Positions 9,060 to 18,331 of a stretch of 64,000 bases of DNA are shown here, piece by piece. The translations under genes were made by a program, and so were the position numbers. The stretch spans positions 103,830 through 167,829 of the forward strand of contig CAZELM010000003.1 in NCBI GenBank assembly GCA_964512995.1, read 5' to 3'. How positions within the stretch are numbered: position 1 is the first letter of the stretch; each line of letters begins with the position of its first letter. The notes under the pieces are model-generated. The model searched no databases, was not told the origin of the DNA, and saw nothing but the letters and a program-made list of their open reading frames with translations. The DNA comes from CAZELM01 sp964512995 (GTDB lineage: Bacteria; CSSED10-310).

Positions 9060-10811
9060 CTAGATTCCCCATCCGAATTCGAATACCCACCATGTTCCGA
9101 AGATTTCGGAGAGATCCTCGTTGGTCATTGCGGCATACCATTTGATGCCTGTCGCTGTACCTACATTTTCGGGCCAGACAAATGCTGCTAACACACGTAC
9201 CGTAATTTCACCAGGAGTAACATCCATAATGTAATAGTCAAAGTCGGTATATGTGGGAGCAAAAAATAGTTGGCCGTACACATCCAGAACGGCAAAAACC
9301 GGTACGCGTTCATAGGTTACCGGATCGGGATTGCAGACAACCATATCACAATAAGCAATATCACCTGGAGTGAAATAATTGGATGGCATCGAAATTCGAC
9401 AACCCGGAATGGTGCACCAGGGTGTTGGCGTTGGCGTGATCGTTGGGGTTGGTGTGAATGTCGGGGTCGGTGTCAGCGTGGGTGTCAGAGTGGGTGTGTT
9501 TGTTGGAGTTGGACTGGGAGATGGCGTTTCTGTCGGAGTGGGAGTGGGTGTGTGGGGCACGCGTGCATAATGATAACCCATGTCAACGACGTCTGAATCA
9601 ATTTCCGAATCAATTCGGGTGGAAAGATCTGACATGCAAAAAGTGCCATTTGGTGAATTAAAGCATATGTTGGTAGCGAGATCACTTCCGGTGTTAATAC
9701 AGGGACTTTCTGAGTCTTGCCCAGCGGCACGGTGACTGAGATAAAAATCTCCGAGCGGTCCGGCAACGAAGAACGGATCTGTTGTCAAAATTGACGCTCC
9801 CCATGTCAATGATCCCGGATCTTCTATGTAAATCTGAGAATCTCCACCATGGATATCACTATATGAAATAGTCAGGTTGCCAGATAGCGCGATTTCCGGA
9901 CCGGTTGGAGCAGAGTCATTCCAGAAAATAGAATTGATGATGATGTTTTCCTGAGCTTTTGAATAGAAGGCTCCACCCATCGTCGAACTCGTATTGGCAG
10001 AAAAGGTACAACTGGCAATGATACCATGGCTGAGTGCATCAAAATAAATTCCCCCCCCGCCGGACGACAACGCATCGGTGTGGTTTTCAACGATGATACA
10101 ATTCGACAGATTTACTGTCCCACCATTCTGACAGTAAATACCGCCTGCAAGTCCCGTTGTTGAATTATCTGAAATGACAGTATTCGTAATGGAGGTAAAT
10201 GCCGTTGATAGTATCTGAAGCCCCCCACCTTTCTCTCCCGCACTATTATTTACAATCGTACAGTGATCGATATAGGCAGGATTGTTCTTGAGACTGATGC
10301 CTCCTCCGGCCGTCAGAGCTGTGTTATCTGTTATGATACAGTTTTTATAAGTGCCACTCCCAGAAATCGCTCCACCGGTGGCCGCATAGTTATTCGTGAA
10401 AATACAGTTTTCAATTGTTGGATATGTGGTATCACAAAAAACAGCACCTCCTTCACCAGGAGCTGATACATATCCGTTACGAACAGTGAATCCGCGAATG
10501 ACTGTATTCTGATTTTCTCCTTTGATCAGAAAAAATCCGCGATGATTGGATTCCGCAGATCCCTCACAATCGATTATACATGCATCCGGTCCATTTTCGG
10601 AAGTCAGCAAAATGGAGCGTCCTCCAAGTATCAGATCTCGGTTTCCTGAGCCACGATAGACGCCATCTGCGACCACAACTGTATCGCCATCGTTGGATTC
10701 AAAAATACCTGCCTGTATGGTCCCATAATCACCGGGAACATGGATGATCGCTCCCATTACGGTTATCGGTGAGAGTAAGCACCAGAACATAAAAACAAGA
10801 GATTTTTTCAT
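9060..10811 (-). CDS. Exported right-handed beta-helix protein with Pro/Thr linker and shared C-terminal domain
   Basis: The 583-residue product begins with a Sec signal peptide (MKKSLVFMFWCLLSPITVMG). Residues about 25-410 are parallel beta-helix repeats with recurring NC(I)F/T-NN and GGG(I) turns, as in polymorphic outer-membrane or pectate-lyase-like folds. A linker of repeated Pro-Thr (about 415-460) follows, and the last 115 or so residues form a domain ending in FGWGI. The same architecture and terminal domain occur in the gene at 51859, and the terminal domain also ends the M6 protease at 53691. ATG at 10811 follows GGGAGG by 7 nt. It is likely secreted; ligand or substrate is unknown. 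Confidence 0.8.
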   Translation of the reverse strand: MKKSLVFMFWCLLSPITVMGAIIHVPGDYGTIQAGIFESNDGDTVVVADGVYRGSGNRDLILGGRSILLTSENGPDACIIDCEGSAESNHRGFFLIKGENQNTVIRGFTVRNGYVSAPGEGGAVFCDTTYPTIENCIFTNNYAATGGAISGSGTYKNCIITDNTALTAGGGISLKNNPAYIDHCTIVNNSAGEKGGGLQILSTAFTSITNTVISDNSTTGLAGGIYCQNGGTVNLSNCIIVENHTDALSSGGGGIYFDALSHGIIASCTFSANTSSTMGGAFYSKAQENIIINSIFWNDSAPTGPEIALSGNLTISYSDIHGGDSQIYIEDPGSLTWGASILTTDPFFVAGPLGDFYLSHRAAGQDSESPCINTGSDLATNICFNSPNGTFCMSDLSTRIDSEIDSDVVDMGYHYARVPHTPTPTPTETPSPSPTPTNTPTLTPTLTPTPTFTPTPTITPTPTPWCTIPGCRISMPSNYFTPGDIAYCDMVVCNPDPVTYERVPVFAVLDVYGQLFFAPTYTDFDYYIMDVTPGEITVRVLAAFVWPENVGTATGIKWYAAMTNEDLSEIFGTWWVFEFGWGI

Positions 10812-11168
10812 GCGACAACCTCCCATGTATCCATTATTATTATAAAAATAGGTTTATATAGCAATAAAATTATAGGCTTTTCTCGATGAGGAAGCATCGG
10901 TGACCAAGAAGAGGGTTTTCTTCTGGAAAAATTCAGGGCATAAACGATGAGAGGATATCTATACTTCTGAACTTCTGATCCAATCCGAATCCCCTGTATG
11001 GTCCTCCGCTATCCTCAGTATCATTTCAGCCTTCGCAATCAGTATCGGGCCGCATATCAAGGAATGAACGCCATGGTTCTCAAAGAGGCTCTTGTCGTGT
11101 CTGATTACAAGCCTGAAAACCCCTCGAGATGCATAATGACGTCCAGTCCGATCATCGAATCGCTGGGA
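10812..11168. other. Intergenic region upstream of the beta-helix gene
   Basis: This 357-bp spacer lies between tRNA-Arg and the beta-helix gene. A minus-strand TATAAT (plus-strand 10869-10874), in an AT-rich stretch 58 bp before the start codon, could be the -10 of the beta-helix gene, but no matching -35 is visible. Open frames here overlap the tRNA and have no ribosome-binding site. I see no other gene. Confidence 0.4.
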
Positions 11169-11241
11169 TGCGCCCGGCAGGATTTGAACCTGCGGCACCC
11201 GGATTAGGAATCCGGTGCTCTATCCCCTGAGCTACGGGCGC
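11169..11241 (-). tRNA. tRNA-Arg (anticodon CCT)
   Basis: The minus strand folds as a cloverleaf. The acceptor stem is GCGCCCG/CGGGCGC with discriminator A. The D arm is AGCTCAGGGGATAGAGC. The anticodon stem CCGGA/TCCGG encloses loop TTCCTAA, giving CCT. The T arm is GCAGG-TTCAAAT-CCTGC. It is 73 nt long and CCA is not encoded. Confidence 0.95.
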
Positions 11242-11265
11242 GATTTATCAGTCTGAGTCATGCCG

Positions 11266-11781
11266 TTAAAATTGGATCAAGGAGAACACCTGATAATTGT
11301 TGATTTTTTCTCTCCCTTTCAAAAACGCCAGCTCTATTAAAAAGGAAATTCCAGCGACTGTTCCCTGTAATTTTTCAACTAATTTACATGCCGCCTGCAT
11401 TGTTCCACCCGTTGCTAATAAATCATCAACAATCAAAATCCGTTCATTGGGTAAAACTGCATCATCATGGATTTCGATCGTGTCCGTGCCATATTCGAGA
11501 TCATAGGTATAGGATACTGTTTGATAAGGAAGTTTGCCGGGTTTTCTGACTGGAATTAATCCTGCTCCAATTTCCAATGCGATTGCTGAAGCGAACAGGA
11601 ATCCCCGTGCTTCGATGCCGATGACTTTTTGAATCCCTTTATTTTTAAACGGAGCTGCCATTTGTGCGATTGCCTGACTAAAAGCGTGATGTGATGCAAG
11701 AATCGGAGTGATATCTTTGAATTGAATTCCTGGTTTTGGAAAATCAGGGATATTCCGTACGAGTTTTTCCAGATCGATCAT
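11266..11781 (-). CDS. apt: Adenine phosphoribosyltransferase
   Basis: Apt salvages adenine with PRPP to give AMP. The 171-residue product has the N-terminal IPDFPKPGIQFKDITP hood signature, EARGF at 57-61 and the PRPP loop RILIVDDLLATGGT at 114-127. Its length and motif order are normal for the family. GGGAGG lies just upstream of the ATG. It sits 24 bp from the tRNA-Arg gene on the same strand and appears monocistronic. Confidence 0.95.
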   Translation of the reverse strand: MIDLEKLVRNIPDFPKPGIQFKDITPILASHHAFSQAIAQMAAPFKNKGIQKVIGIEARGFLFASAIALEIGAGLIPVRKPGKLPYQTVSYTYDLEYGTDTIEIHDDAVLPNERILIVDDLLATGGTMQAACKLVEKLQGTVAGISFLIELAFLKGREKINNYQVFSLIQF

Positions 11782-11980
11782 CCATTCCCTCCCGGTAGTG
11801 TGTTCATGCTTATTCGACTACACAAATCATCTTCACAAGAGACAACACTAATTTAGATAATCCGATCATCATTGTAAAGCAATACACGATCCAGTTCCCT
11901 CGTTCAGCGATGGATGGTATAACGCAAATATGATTTGATTGATCAGGAAAGATCGTTAATCTGAAAAAATTTTGTTTCGT

Positions 11981-12256
11981 TCAGGTCAGGATTCTGAAAT
12001 CTGAAAGAAGAGAGGAACTGTCAGGCGGAATGGGTTTTTCGCAAATATCTGATACAATAGCGAATCGAGGACCTTCCAGCAGGGCATCATATAGTTGCTG
12101 GAGTCTGTCGGGGTCGCCCGAGGCAATGACTTCAACCCGGCCATCATCCAGATTTCGAACGATTCCAGTCAATCCCAGATCAACCGCTTTTTTGCGCGTA
12201 TAGTATCTGTACCCCACTCCTTGAACGCGACCAGAAACAATCCATCGTTTTTTCAA
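11981..12256 (-). CDS. acyP: Acylphosphatase
   Basis: Acylphosphatase hydrolyses carboxyl-phosphate bonds in small acyl phosphates. The 91-residue product has the GRVQGVGYR phosphate cradle (R17 catalytic) and the asparagine N35 in GIVRNLDDGRVEV. I chose the TTG at 12256 because GGAGG lies 8 nt upstream and the product then has normal length. An ATG at 12271 and a TTG at 12280 are also in frame but sit on or before the ribosome-binding site. Confidence 0.9.
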   Translation of the reverse strand: MKKRWIVSGRVQGVGYRYYTRKKAVDLGLTGIVRNLDDGRVEVIASGDPDRLQQLYDALLEGPRFAIVSDICEKPIPPDSSSLLSDFRILT

Positions 12257-12402
12257 CCCGATCCCCTCCATATTGATCAAGCGATTCTTCCATCAGCTTT
12301 TTCGATCCGGCTCCAACACACGGATTTAGATTAATCATCCGAAAATGAATCATTTCATCCGTTTGACAAACCCGAGTGGAATTTTTATCAGGAGTCTATG
12401 TG

Positions 12403-14517
12403 TTATTCTTCGTTTTTCCCTTCCGCGTCCTTTTCTTCGGCTTTCTGTGGTTTGATTCCTTCCTTTGCCAAAGCCAGTAACTCGGTTTTGACTCGTGCAT
12501 GATCCGGATTCCACTTTAGAATTTCCTGATACCGATTTGCAGCCTCCTGTTTCATCCCCACAGATTTCAAGTAATTCGCCAGGGTCATTTTCAGTTCATT
12601 GTTACCGGGATCTATATCAATGGCCATTTCATAGTTTTTGATAGCATCCAAACGTGTTTCTGCTTGACTCGCTTGGATTTCTGCAAGCTTAATATGAAAT
12701 GCCGCCTGTCCCGGCGATAAAGAAATGGCCTTTTTGATCAATTGAATTGCTCGACCGGCATCGTTTTTTTGTTTGAAGGCAATCAATCCTGACTGGAAAA
12801 ATTTCGTCGCATTATTCAATCGTTCTTCCTTGGAAATATCCTCTAAGATAGAATAATACACCGGACTGTTGGGATCATATTCGATGGCCTGCCTGAAAAT
12901 CTTTCGGGCGTTATCATAATTTCCCGCCTTCATCTCTGCCATTCCTTTGTTGAAGAGACCCATTGCCAAGGATTTCTTGCGATCGATATCCTCCCGTGTT
13001 TCACGGAGCGATCCGAGATATTGACGCCGCAATTTAGGATCCATCAGAGTTGTATAGGCTTTTTTGAGGGTTTCCCGGACCTGCACTGCTTTGTCTAAAA
13101 TTCCCTTGTCATAGTCTTCAATATGGATGCCTTTCGGATTGATTTTATGGATGGCTTTCACAAATGCTTTATGAATAGCTTTCCGGTCCGCGTTTGCTGA
13201 CACCTCCAGAATATCAAAATAGTTCAGACTTTTCAGATTCATTCTGTTATGCGCCATTGTCACGTTCGACACAAATTTTCGATACCGAACTTTGGCCTCA
13301 ACTTTTTCCTCCAATGTTTCCAGTCGTTCATCTTCGATGTCTTCCTCTTCTTTCTTCGGGGGAGCAGGTTTGGGTGGTATTTTGTGCGTGGGTGTCGGAA
13401 TTGATTTGGGCTTTGGTGATTGGTCCAGCGATGGACGAACATCTTTTGGTAGCGGGGATTCAATAGAAGATTCCCGGAGAGACCGGAGAGGTTGCTCCAT
13501 CAATTTTTGATCGGACAGATCCATTTCATGATCATCCTGAATTCCCAGTTCTTTGAGATCCCCGAGTTCAAGAAATGATTCAATCGTGGATGTGATCGTA
13601 GACAGATCATCCATCCCTTCTGAAAGATCCGAGGAGGAAGATTTGCTCATAACAGGTTGCATCGGCATCTGGTCCAACGTTTGCTTGAAATTTTGGAGGA
13701 TCGTGAGGAGATCTCCATCTTTGCCGATCAGTTTTTGAATAGTAAAAATTTTATCGACCAACTCCGAAACGATCAGTCGGAGGAATGGCCGAGTATTAAA
13801 AAGCGTTTGAGTCTGGGGTTGAATAATTGAAAATATTTCCAGCCGGCCCAGATTGAGGAGAGATCGCATCAGAGGAGTCGGGGAGTCATCCCAATGCTGC
13901 CAAAATTTTCGAACTGTCGTTTGTGGAGCATACAATGAAAGAGCTTTGATATCCCATAAGTCCAGTTTTTTCATCGTCTCTTCGAGCATTTCAACTGGAC
14001 CAATCCAGTAGATACGAAGATCAAAATCAGGATATATCGCTCTGAATTCTTTAAGAAATTTTACATCAGAAATTAATTCCCGGACTGCTTTTGAAAAATA
14101 GTCATCCAAGGTGAGGAGATTTGCCGGCGGCTTTTCCTGTAACTCAAAGGACCCTTCTTCCTCCGATAACAGGTTAAAAAAAATCGTTTCGGCTTGATGA
14201 AATCGAGCCTGTTCCAACTGCTCTGCATTGATAATCTCCAGGCTGAGCAATGAATCTTCTACGTCTTTGAGGGTTTTTGCAGTAGCAGATAATTCTTTCA
14301 GTTTTGCAGCGGGGGCTAACTTTCGCTGGATGAAAATGTTAAATATTGATGAAACCTGAGGAGTGCTGTTGATTGCGGTAAGCATTCCCGCCTGACCACT
14401 TATCTGATAAGTGGTCTTATGTGCTTGAATGATCAAATGCCGAGGCTTTGAATCAGCCGTCGCCATGTGTAACAACTCGGCAATGGTCAATGCACCAGTG
14501 TTGCCTTCAAACGCCAT
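12403..14517 (-). CDS. DUF4388 / J-like / TPR protein
   Basis: The 704-residue product has three parts. The N-terminal region (about 1-140, GNTGALTIAELLHMA...) resembles the DUF4388 (PATAN-type) domain found in bacterial signalling and motility proteins. A long Ser/Pro/Glu-rich linker lies around 280-420. The C-terminal half starts with a J-domain-like segment (YFDILEVSANADRKAIHKAF) in which the HPD tripeptide is replaced by KIN, and ends with at least four TPR-like repeats. A paralogue with the same order lies at 25497. No signal peptide is present, so it is probably cytoplasmic. The ATG at 14517 has CAGGA upstream; an earlier TTG (14544) is less likely. Confidence 0.65.
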   Translation of the reverse strand: MAFEGNTGALTIAELLHMATADSKPRHLIIQAHKTTYQISGQAGMLTAINSTPQVSSIFNIFIQRKLAPAAKLKELSATAKTLKDVEDSLLSLEIINAEQLEQARFHQAETIFFNLLSEEEGSFELQEKPPANLLTLDDYFSKAVRELISDVKFLKEFRAIYPDFDLRIYWIGPVEMLEETMKKLDLWDIKALSLYAPQTTVRKFWQHWDDSPTPLMRSLLNLGRLEIFSIIQPQTQTLFNTRPFLRLIVSELVDKIFTIQKLIGKDGDLLTILQNFKQTLDQMPMQPVMSKSSSSDLSEGMDDLSTITSTIESFLELGDLKELGIQDDHEMDLSDQKLMEQPLRSLRESSIESPLPKDVRPSLDQSPKPKSIPTPTHKIPPKPAPPKKEEEDIEDERLETLEEKVEAKVRYRKFVSNVTMAHNRMNLKSLNYFDILEVSANADRKAIHKAFVKAIHKINPKGIHIEDYDKGILDKAVQVRETLKKAYTTLMDPKLRRQYLGSLRETREDIDRKKSLAMGLFNKGMAEMKAGNYDNARKIFRQAIEYDPNSPVYYSILEDISKEERLNNATKFFQSGLIAFKQKNDAGRAIQLIKKAISLSPGQAAFHIKLAEIQASQAETRLDAIKNYEMAIDIDPGNNELKMTLANYLKSVGMKQEAANRYQEILKWNPDHARVKTELLALAKEGIKPQKAEEKDAEGKNEE

Positions 14518-14632
14518 GAATATTCCTGCCTTTTGGAAGGGCAAAGCCCAGTTAAAAAAACATGGTGATAGGCGATATAGTTTATTTGAGGGAGTAAAAA
14601 AAATACCTGCGTGGAACTCATAAGTTTTAAAA

Positions 14633-14706
14633 TCGGGGCGAGAGGATTTGAACCTCCGGCCTCCTGCTCCCGAAGCAGGCGCGCTACCAAACTGCGCTAC
14701 GCCCCG
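14633..14706 (-). tRNA. tRNA-Pro (anticodon CGG)
   Basis: The minus-strand cloverleaf has acceptor CGGGGCG/CGCCCCG with discriminator A, D arm GCGCAGTTTGGTAGCGC, anticodon stem CCTGC/GCAGG around loop TTCGGGA, and T arm GGAGG-TTCAAAT-CCTCT. It is 74 nt without CCA. Its body is nearly the same as the tRNA-Pro(GGG) 0.9 kb away. Confidence 0.95.
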
Positions 14707-14842
14707 TTTATAATGCCTTTGCCGTCAAGCAAGGTGAAAGATAATGGAAAGAGAAAAAATGTGCAAGTAAAAACTCCTGCTCATTTCCGACATATATCAG
14801 AAACGACCAGTTTCACCGACCAGATCATCATCCATCCTGGTA

Positions 14843-15517
14843 TCAGCATCTTGTTTGCCATCCATTTTTGCCGATCAGATCGACAAACTCACAATTTGAT
14901 TCCTCCTCAACATGAAAGGTCTCTCCAAGACGGGTTACAATCGTTATTTTTTGCGCTTTTCGTTCACCCACCGGAATAATCAGTCGGCCGTTCGTATTCA
15001 ATTGCCGGCATAATGATTCCGGAATTTCAGGCGATCCAGCCGATACGACGATACGATCAAATGGAGCAGCATCCGGCCATCCCTGAGAGCCATCCCCCCA
15101 TTCAATTCGAACCGAGTAAAAACCCAGTTGTGCCAATGTTCTTTTGGCCTTTTTTACAAATGATTCAATCCGCTCGACGGAATAGACCTTTCCCGAGAGT
15201 TCGGACAGGATTGCGGTTTGATACCCTGATCCGGTTCCAATCTCCAACACCCGATGCTGTGGACCGACTTGCAGGAGTTCTATCATCCTGGCAACAGTGG
15301 ATGGGTGCGAGATCGTCTGATCGAAACCAATGGGAAGCGGCTGATCGCGATAGGCCAGAGAGTTGAAGGCTTCATCTACAAATAAATGACGTGGAATCTT
15401 TCTGAAAGCATTGATAATACGCTGATCTGTGAGGATTTTAAATTTGACAAACTGGTCAATCAATTGGTCGCGTGCAATTTTATACTTCAATGTTTCCGAA
15501 AATTGTAAGACTGTCAT
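14843..15517 (-). CDS. pcm: Protein-L-isoaspartate O-methyltransferase
   Basis: Pcm methylates L-isoaspartyl residues of damaged proteins with S-adenosylmethionine. The 224-residue product has PRHLFVDE, the AYRDQPLPIGFDQTIS loop with the active-site Ser, and the SAM-binding VLEIGTGSGYQTA motif, all in the expected order. The gene lies between two tRNA-Pro genes on the same strand. There is no strong ribosome-binding site at the ATG. Confidence 0.93.
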   Translation of the reverse strand: MTVLQFSETLKYKIARDQLIDQFVKFKILTDQRIINAFRKIPRHLFVDEAFNSLAYRDQPLPIGFDQTISHPSTVARMIELLQVGPQHRVLEIGTGSGYQTAILSELSGKVYSVERIESFVKKAKRTLAQLGFYSVRIEWGDGSQGWPDAAPFDRIVVSAGSPEIPESLCRQLNTNGRLIIPVGERKAQKITIVTRLGETFHVEEESNCEFVDLIGKNGWQTRC

Positions 15518-15539
15518 TATTGCACATATTAAAAAATGG

Positions 15540-15614
<75 letters not shown>

Positions 15615-15628
15615 CAACTGGCGATTCA

Positions 15629-15952
15629 TTATCGTAATGCAGAGAGGATTTCTTGTAAACTGTTTTTTAGTTCGCGCAGAGACTTTTTGACATCGTCTGT
15701 CAGCCCATCCGTCTGAGATTGCTGTAACCGATTCTTAGCTCCCGGTAATGTCAACTTTTCGCTATACCGAAAATGAGCGATTTTTTTTACGATCGCAATA
15801 TCATCTTCCGTATATAAACGTTGACCGGTCGAGCTCTTCGTCGGTTTCAATTCCGGAAACTCCGTTTCCCAATACCTCAAGACATAAGTTGGAATGTTTA
15901 GCATCCGTCCAACTTCGCCGATCCGATATGTACGTTTGGATTGATTCGCCAT
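15629..15952 (-). CDS. MerR-family transcriptional regulator
   Basis: The 107-residue product has an N-terminal winged helix-turn-helix: YRIGEVGRMLNIPTYVLRYWE, then the wing with GQRLYTEDD, as in MerR/SoxR-type regulators. A short helical segment that could dimerise follows. No ligand domain or metal-binding cysteines are seen, so the signal is unknown. The ATG at 15952 is preceded by GGAGGT at 11 nt. It is immediately upstream of tRNA-Pro(GGG). Confidence 0.85.
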   Translation of the reverse strand: MANQSKRTYRIGEVGRMLNIPTYVLRYWETEFPELKPTKSSTGQRLYTEDDIAIVKKIAHFRYSEKLTLPGAKNRLQQSQTDGLTDDVKKSLRELKNSLQEILSALR

Positions 15953-16108
15953 TATTAGCGGATACCTCCATCCCACTGGCTGGACCCGCACATCATCGGG
16001 TTTTCATCATTCATGAATCCGTCACTCCTTCGAACAGCTCTCCGTTATCTGATTGCTCTCGATTTCAAATATATGGATAAGTGTCTCCAATTTCATCAAA
16101 AATTCAGA

Positions 16109-16921
16109 TTATCCGCGTTTTGAAGATGAGTAAGTGGGCGAATAGGTTAATCTTTTTGTCGTTTTGACCGGTCGTTTGTCCCTTGTAACAAGCGTTTTCT
16201 TTTCCCATTCTAAAAGAGCACGAATCTCTTTTGGATGGAGATACCGAAACTGGCCGGGTTCCAGATTACCCAGATCGATGGATCCGATGGAAGTTCGGAT
16301 GAGTTTGACAACCGGATGACCTGTCGCTTCGCCCATCCGCCTCACTTGCCGGTTGACTCCGCCTGTCAGAGTAATTTCAATCCATGCATTTTTGCGCGTT
16401 GTTTCGGTAATTCTTGCGGAGACAGCCTTCAGGAGTTTTCCATGATCGAATACTCCTTTTTTCCATTTCAGGAGCATTTCCGGTGATGGAATGTTCCTCA
16501 CTTTGGCCAGATATGTTTTCGGAACCCGGTTACTCGGGTGAGCGATCCGGTTTGCCCAGATTCCATCATTGGTATAGAGAATCGCTCCTTCCGTCTGAAA
16601 ATCCAGTCGACCAACCGGAAATAACCGCATTCGGAAATCAGGCAGAAGCGTTTTAGCCAGAGGACGGCCTTCCGGATCTTCATCACTGACCAGATAACCT
16701 CTGGGTTTATATAACAAGATGTAAATGTATTCAGGCGCTGGCTCAACAGGGATGTTATCTACTATGATCTTGTCGATACCTTCCACAATCCGGGTTCCCA
16801 GTCTGGCACATTCACCATTGACAGTAACGCGGCTCTCCTTTATCAACTGATCACAGTATCTCCTGGATCCGATTCCTGAGCCTGAAAGAAATCGAACTAA
16901 TGGGATTTCATCTGCACTCAT
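16109..16921 (-). CDS. RsuA/RluB-family pseudouridine synthase
   Basis: The 270-residue protein modifies uridine in ribosomal RNA. An N-terminal S4 RNA-binding domain (VRFLSGSGIGSRRYCDQLI, 8-26) precedes the synthase domain with the catalytic-Asp motif GRLDFQTEGAILYTNDG and the family segments YKPRGYLVS and RQVRRMGEATGHPV. Position in the scp cluster and the sequence favour the RluB type (23S rRNA), but RsuA/RluE cannot be excluded. A basic tail follows the domain. The start overlaps the scpB stop by 4 bp. Confidence 0.88.
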   Translation of the reverse strand: MSADEIPLVRFLSGSGIGSRRYCDQLIKESRVTVNGECARLGTRIVEGIDKIIVDNIPVEPAPEYIYILLYKPRGYLVSDEDPEGRPLAKTLLPDFRMRLFPVGRLDFQTEGAILYTNDGIWANRIAHPSNRVPKTYLAKVRNIPSPEMLLKWKKGVFDHGKLLKAVSARITETTRKNAWIEITLTGGVNRQVRRMGEATGHPVVKLIRTSIGSIDLGNLEPGQFRYLHPKEIRALLEWEKKTLVTRDKRPVKTTKRLTYSPTYSSSKRG

Positions 16922-17589
16922 ATTTCACCTTGAACTCTTTCTGAATCTCGTTTTGTATGATTGTTGTCTGTCAATTGTTGAATAGTTCCCGTTGATTGCT
17001 CATTGCCTGAGGCCGAAGACGGTATGTCTTCATCCAATTTTTTATCAGTGAGGAGTTTTTCAAATTCCTTCAAAGAGGGTAATGATCTGAGATCCGACAA
17101 TCCGAAATCGATTAAAAATTTAGGTGTTGTTCCATAGAGTATCGGATTGCCGGGTCCTTTGCGCCGACCCAGGATCGAGATAAGATTCTTTTCGAGTAGA
17201 TTCCGCAGAACACCCCCACAATCCACTCCACGTATCTGCTCGACTTCCGGCAGAGTAATCGGTTGCTGATACGCAATGATGGCCAATGTTTCCAGCGCTG
17301 GTCTGGAAAGCCGGGCTTTTAGCTGGACGGTCTGTAGTCGTTTGATATTGGAGTAATATTCAGGTTTTGTTGCGAACTGGAATCCACCCGCTACTTCCAG
17401 AATCGTCATACCCATCGACCGTGATTCAAAATCCTTCCGAAACAAAGCGAATTTCTCCTCAATTTTCTTGCGATCGTCAATCGTATCTCCCAATGCCTTT
17501 ACCAGAGATTCCATTGTCAGGGGTTCGATGGACACATACAGCAAAGCTTCACATAATCCGAAAAAGAAAGGATCTTCCATAATGACCAT
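16918..17589 (-). CDS. scpB: Segregation and condensation protein B
   Basis: ScpB forms the SMC-ScpAB condensin complex that organises chromosomes. The product shows the two winged-helix modules: CEALLYVSIEPLTMESLVKAL at the N-terminus, then LSRPALETLAIIAYQQPITLPEV and GVDCGGVLRNLLEKNLI. These are characteristic. A Ser/Thr-rich tail of about 45 residues follows. The start is uncertain: ATG at 17589 lies just after the scpA stop, and another ATG is at 17580. Neither has a strong ribosome-binding site, which suggests coupling to scpA. Confidence 0.92.
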   Translation of the reverse strand: MVIMEDPFFFGLCEALLYVSIEPLTMESLVKALGDTIDDRKKIEEKFALFRKDFESRSMGMTILEVAGGFQFATKPEYYSNIKRLQTVQLKARLSRPALETLAIIAYQQPITLPEVEQIRGVDCGGVLRNLLEKNLISILGRRKGPGNPILYGTTPKFLIDFGLSDLRSLPSLKEFEKLLTDKKLDEDIPSSASGNEQSTGTIQQLTDNNHTKRDSERVQGEI

Positions 17590-17593
17590 ACTT

Positions 17594-18328
17594 CTATAAT
17601 GATAACAAAGATATCCTGATATCTCCAAACTGCGTTTTCTGTCTTGCTCGAATCACCTGCATCCGCATCAATTCCAAGATTGCCAGGAACACCACGATCG
17701 CCTCCTGCCGAGTCACACATTGATCAAACAGTTTATTGGCCATGACTATTTTTGATTCCGTCAGTAATCGCATGAGTTCAGACATTTTCTCTCTTACGGA
17801 GATCCGGTTCGGGGTGATGAGATGCACCGGTGTCGACTGCTGGCGATGGATAACATTTTTTAACGCTCGCAATAAATCCACCACCGATGCATGGTAAATC
17901 CACTCTGTCTGAATGCTGGTTTCATCGATCGGCGGTTCCCGGGAAACAAACCGGCACCGTTGATCACTCATTCTCCCCAGAAAATCTCCCGCTTCGCGGA
18001 ATAATTGATAGTGACGTAATCGATCGATCAATTGCTCCCGTATATCATCACCATGATCTGAGTCGGACTCGGATGACGCGTGTGCTGGTAATAAATATCG
18101 AGATTTGATGAACACCAATGTTGCCGCCATTACCAGATAGTCTCCTGCAATGTCCAGATCCATCTCTCGCATGATATGTAACATTTCAAGATAACGGGCA
18201 GTGATTTGAGAGATGGAGACGACCGTAATATCAATCCGCTGTTCCTGAATCAGATGGAGTAAAAGATCGAGTGGTCCTTCAAACAATGCCAATGATACCC
18301 GGATAGATTCTGTCGGTTGGCTGGACAT
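17594..18328 (-). CDS. scpA: Segregation and condensation protein A
   Basis: ScpA is the kleisin subunit bridging SMC heads. The 244-residue product begins with the typical VSLALFEGPLDLLLHLIQEQRIDI motif and continues with the DYLVMAATLVFIKSRYLLP helix. The C-terminal winged-helix segment (IVVFLAILELMRMQVI) is present. It follows the site-2 protease gene after 3 bp and precedes scpB. This order (M50 protease, scpA, scpB, rluB) is frequent in bacteria. Confidence 0.95.
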   Translation of the reverse strand: MSSQPTESIRVSLALFEGPLDLLLHLIQEQRIDITVVSISQITARYLEMLHIMREMDLDIAGDYLVMAATLVFIKSRYLLPAHASSESDSDHGDDIREQLIDRLRHYQLFREAGDFLGRMSDQRCRFVSREPPIDETSIQTEWIYHASVVDLLRALKNVIHRQQSTPVHLITPNRISVREKMSELMRLLTESKIVMANKLFDQCVTRQEAIVVFLAILELMRMQVIRARQKTQFGDIRISLLSL

Positions 18329-18331
18329 AAT

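Noticed and set aside
10959..11207. Open frames crossing the tRNA-Arg gene
   Set aside because: They run through a clear tRNA on either strand and have no family similarity.
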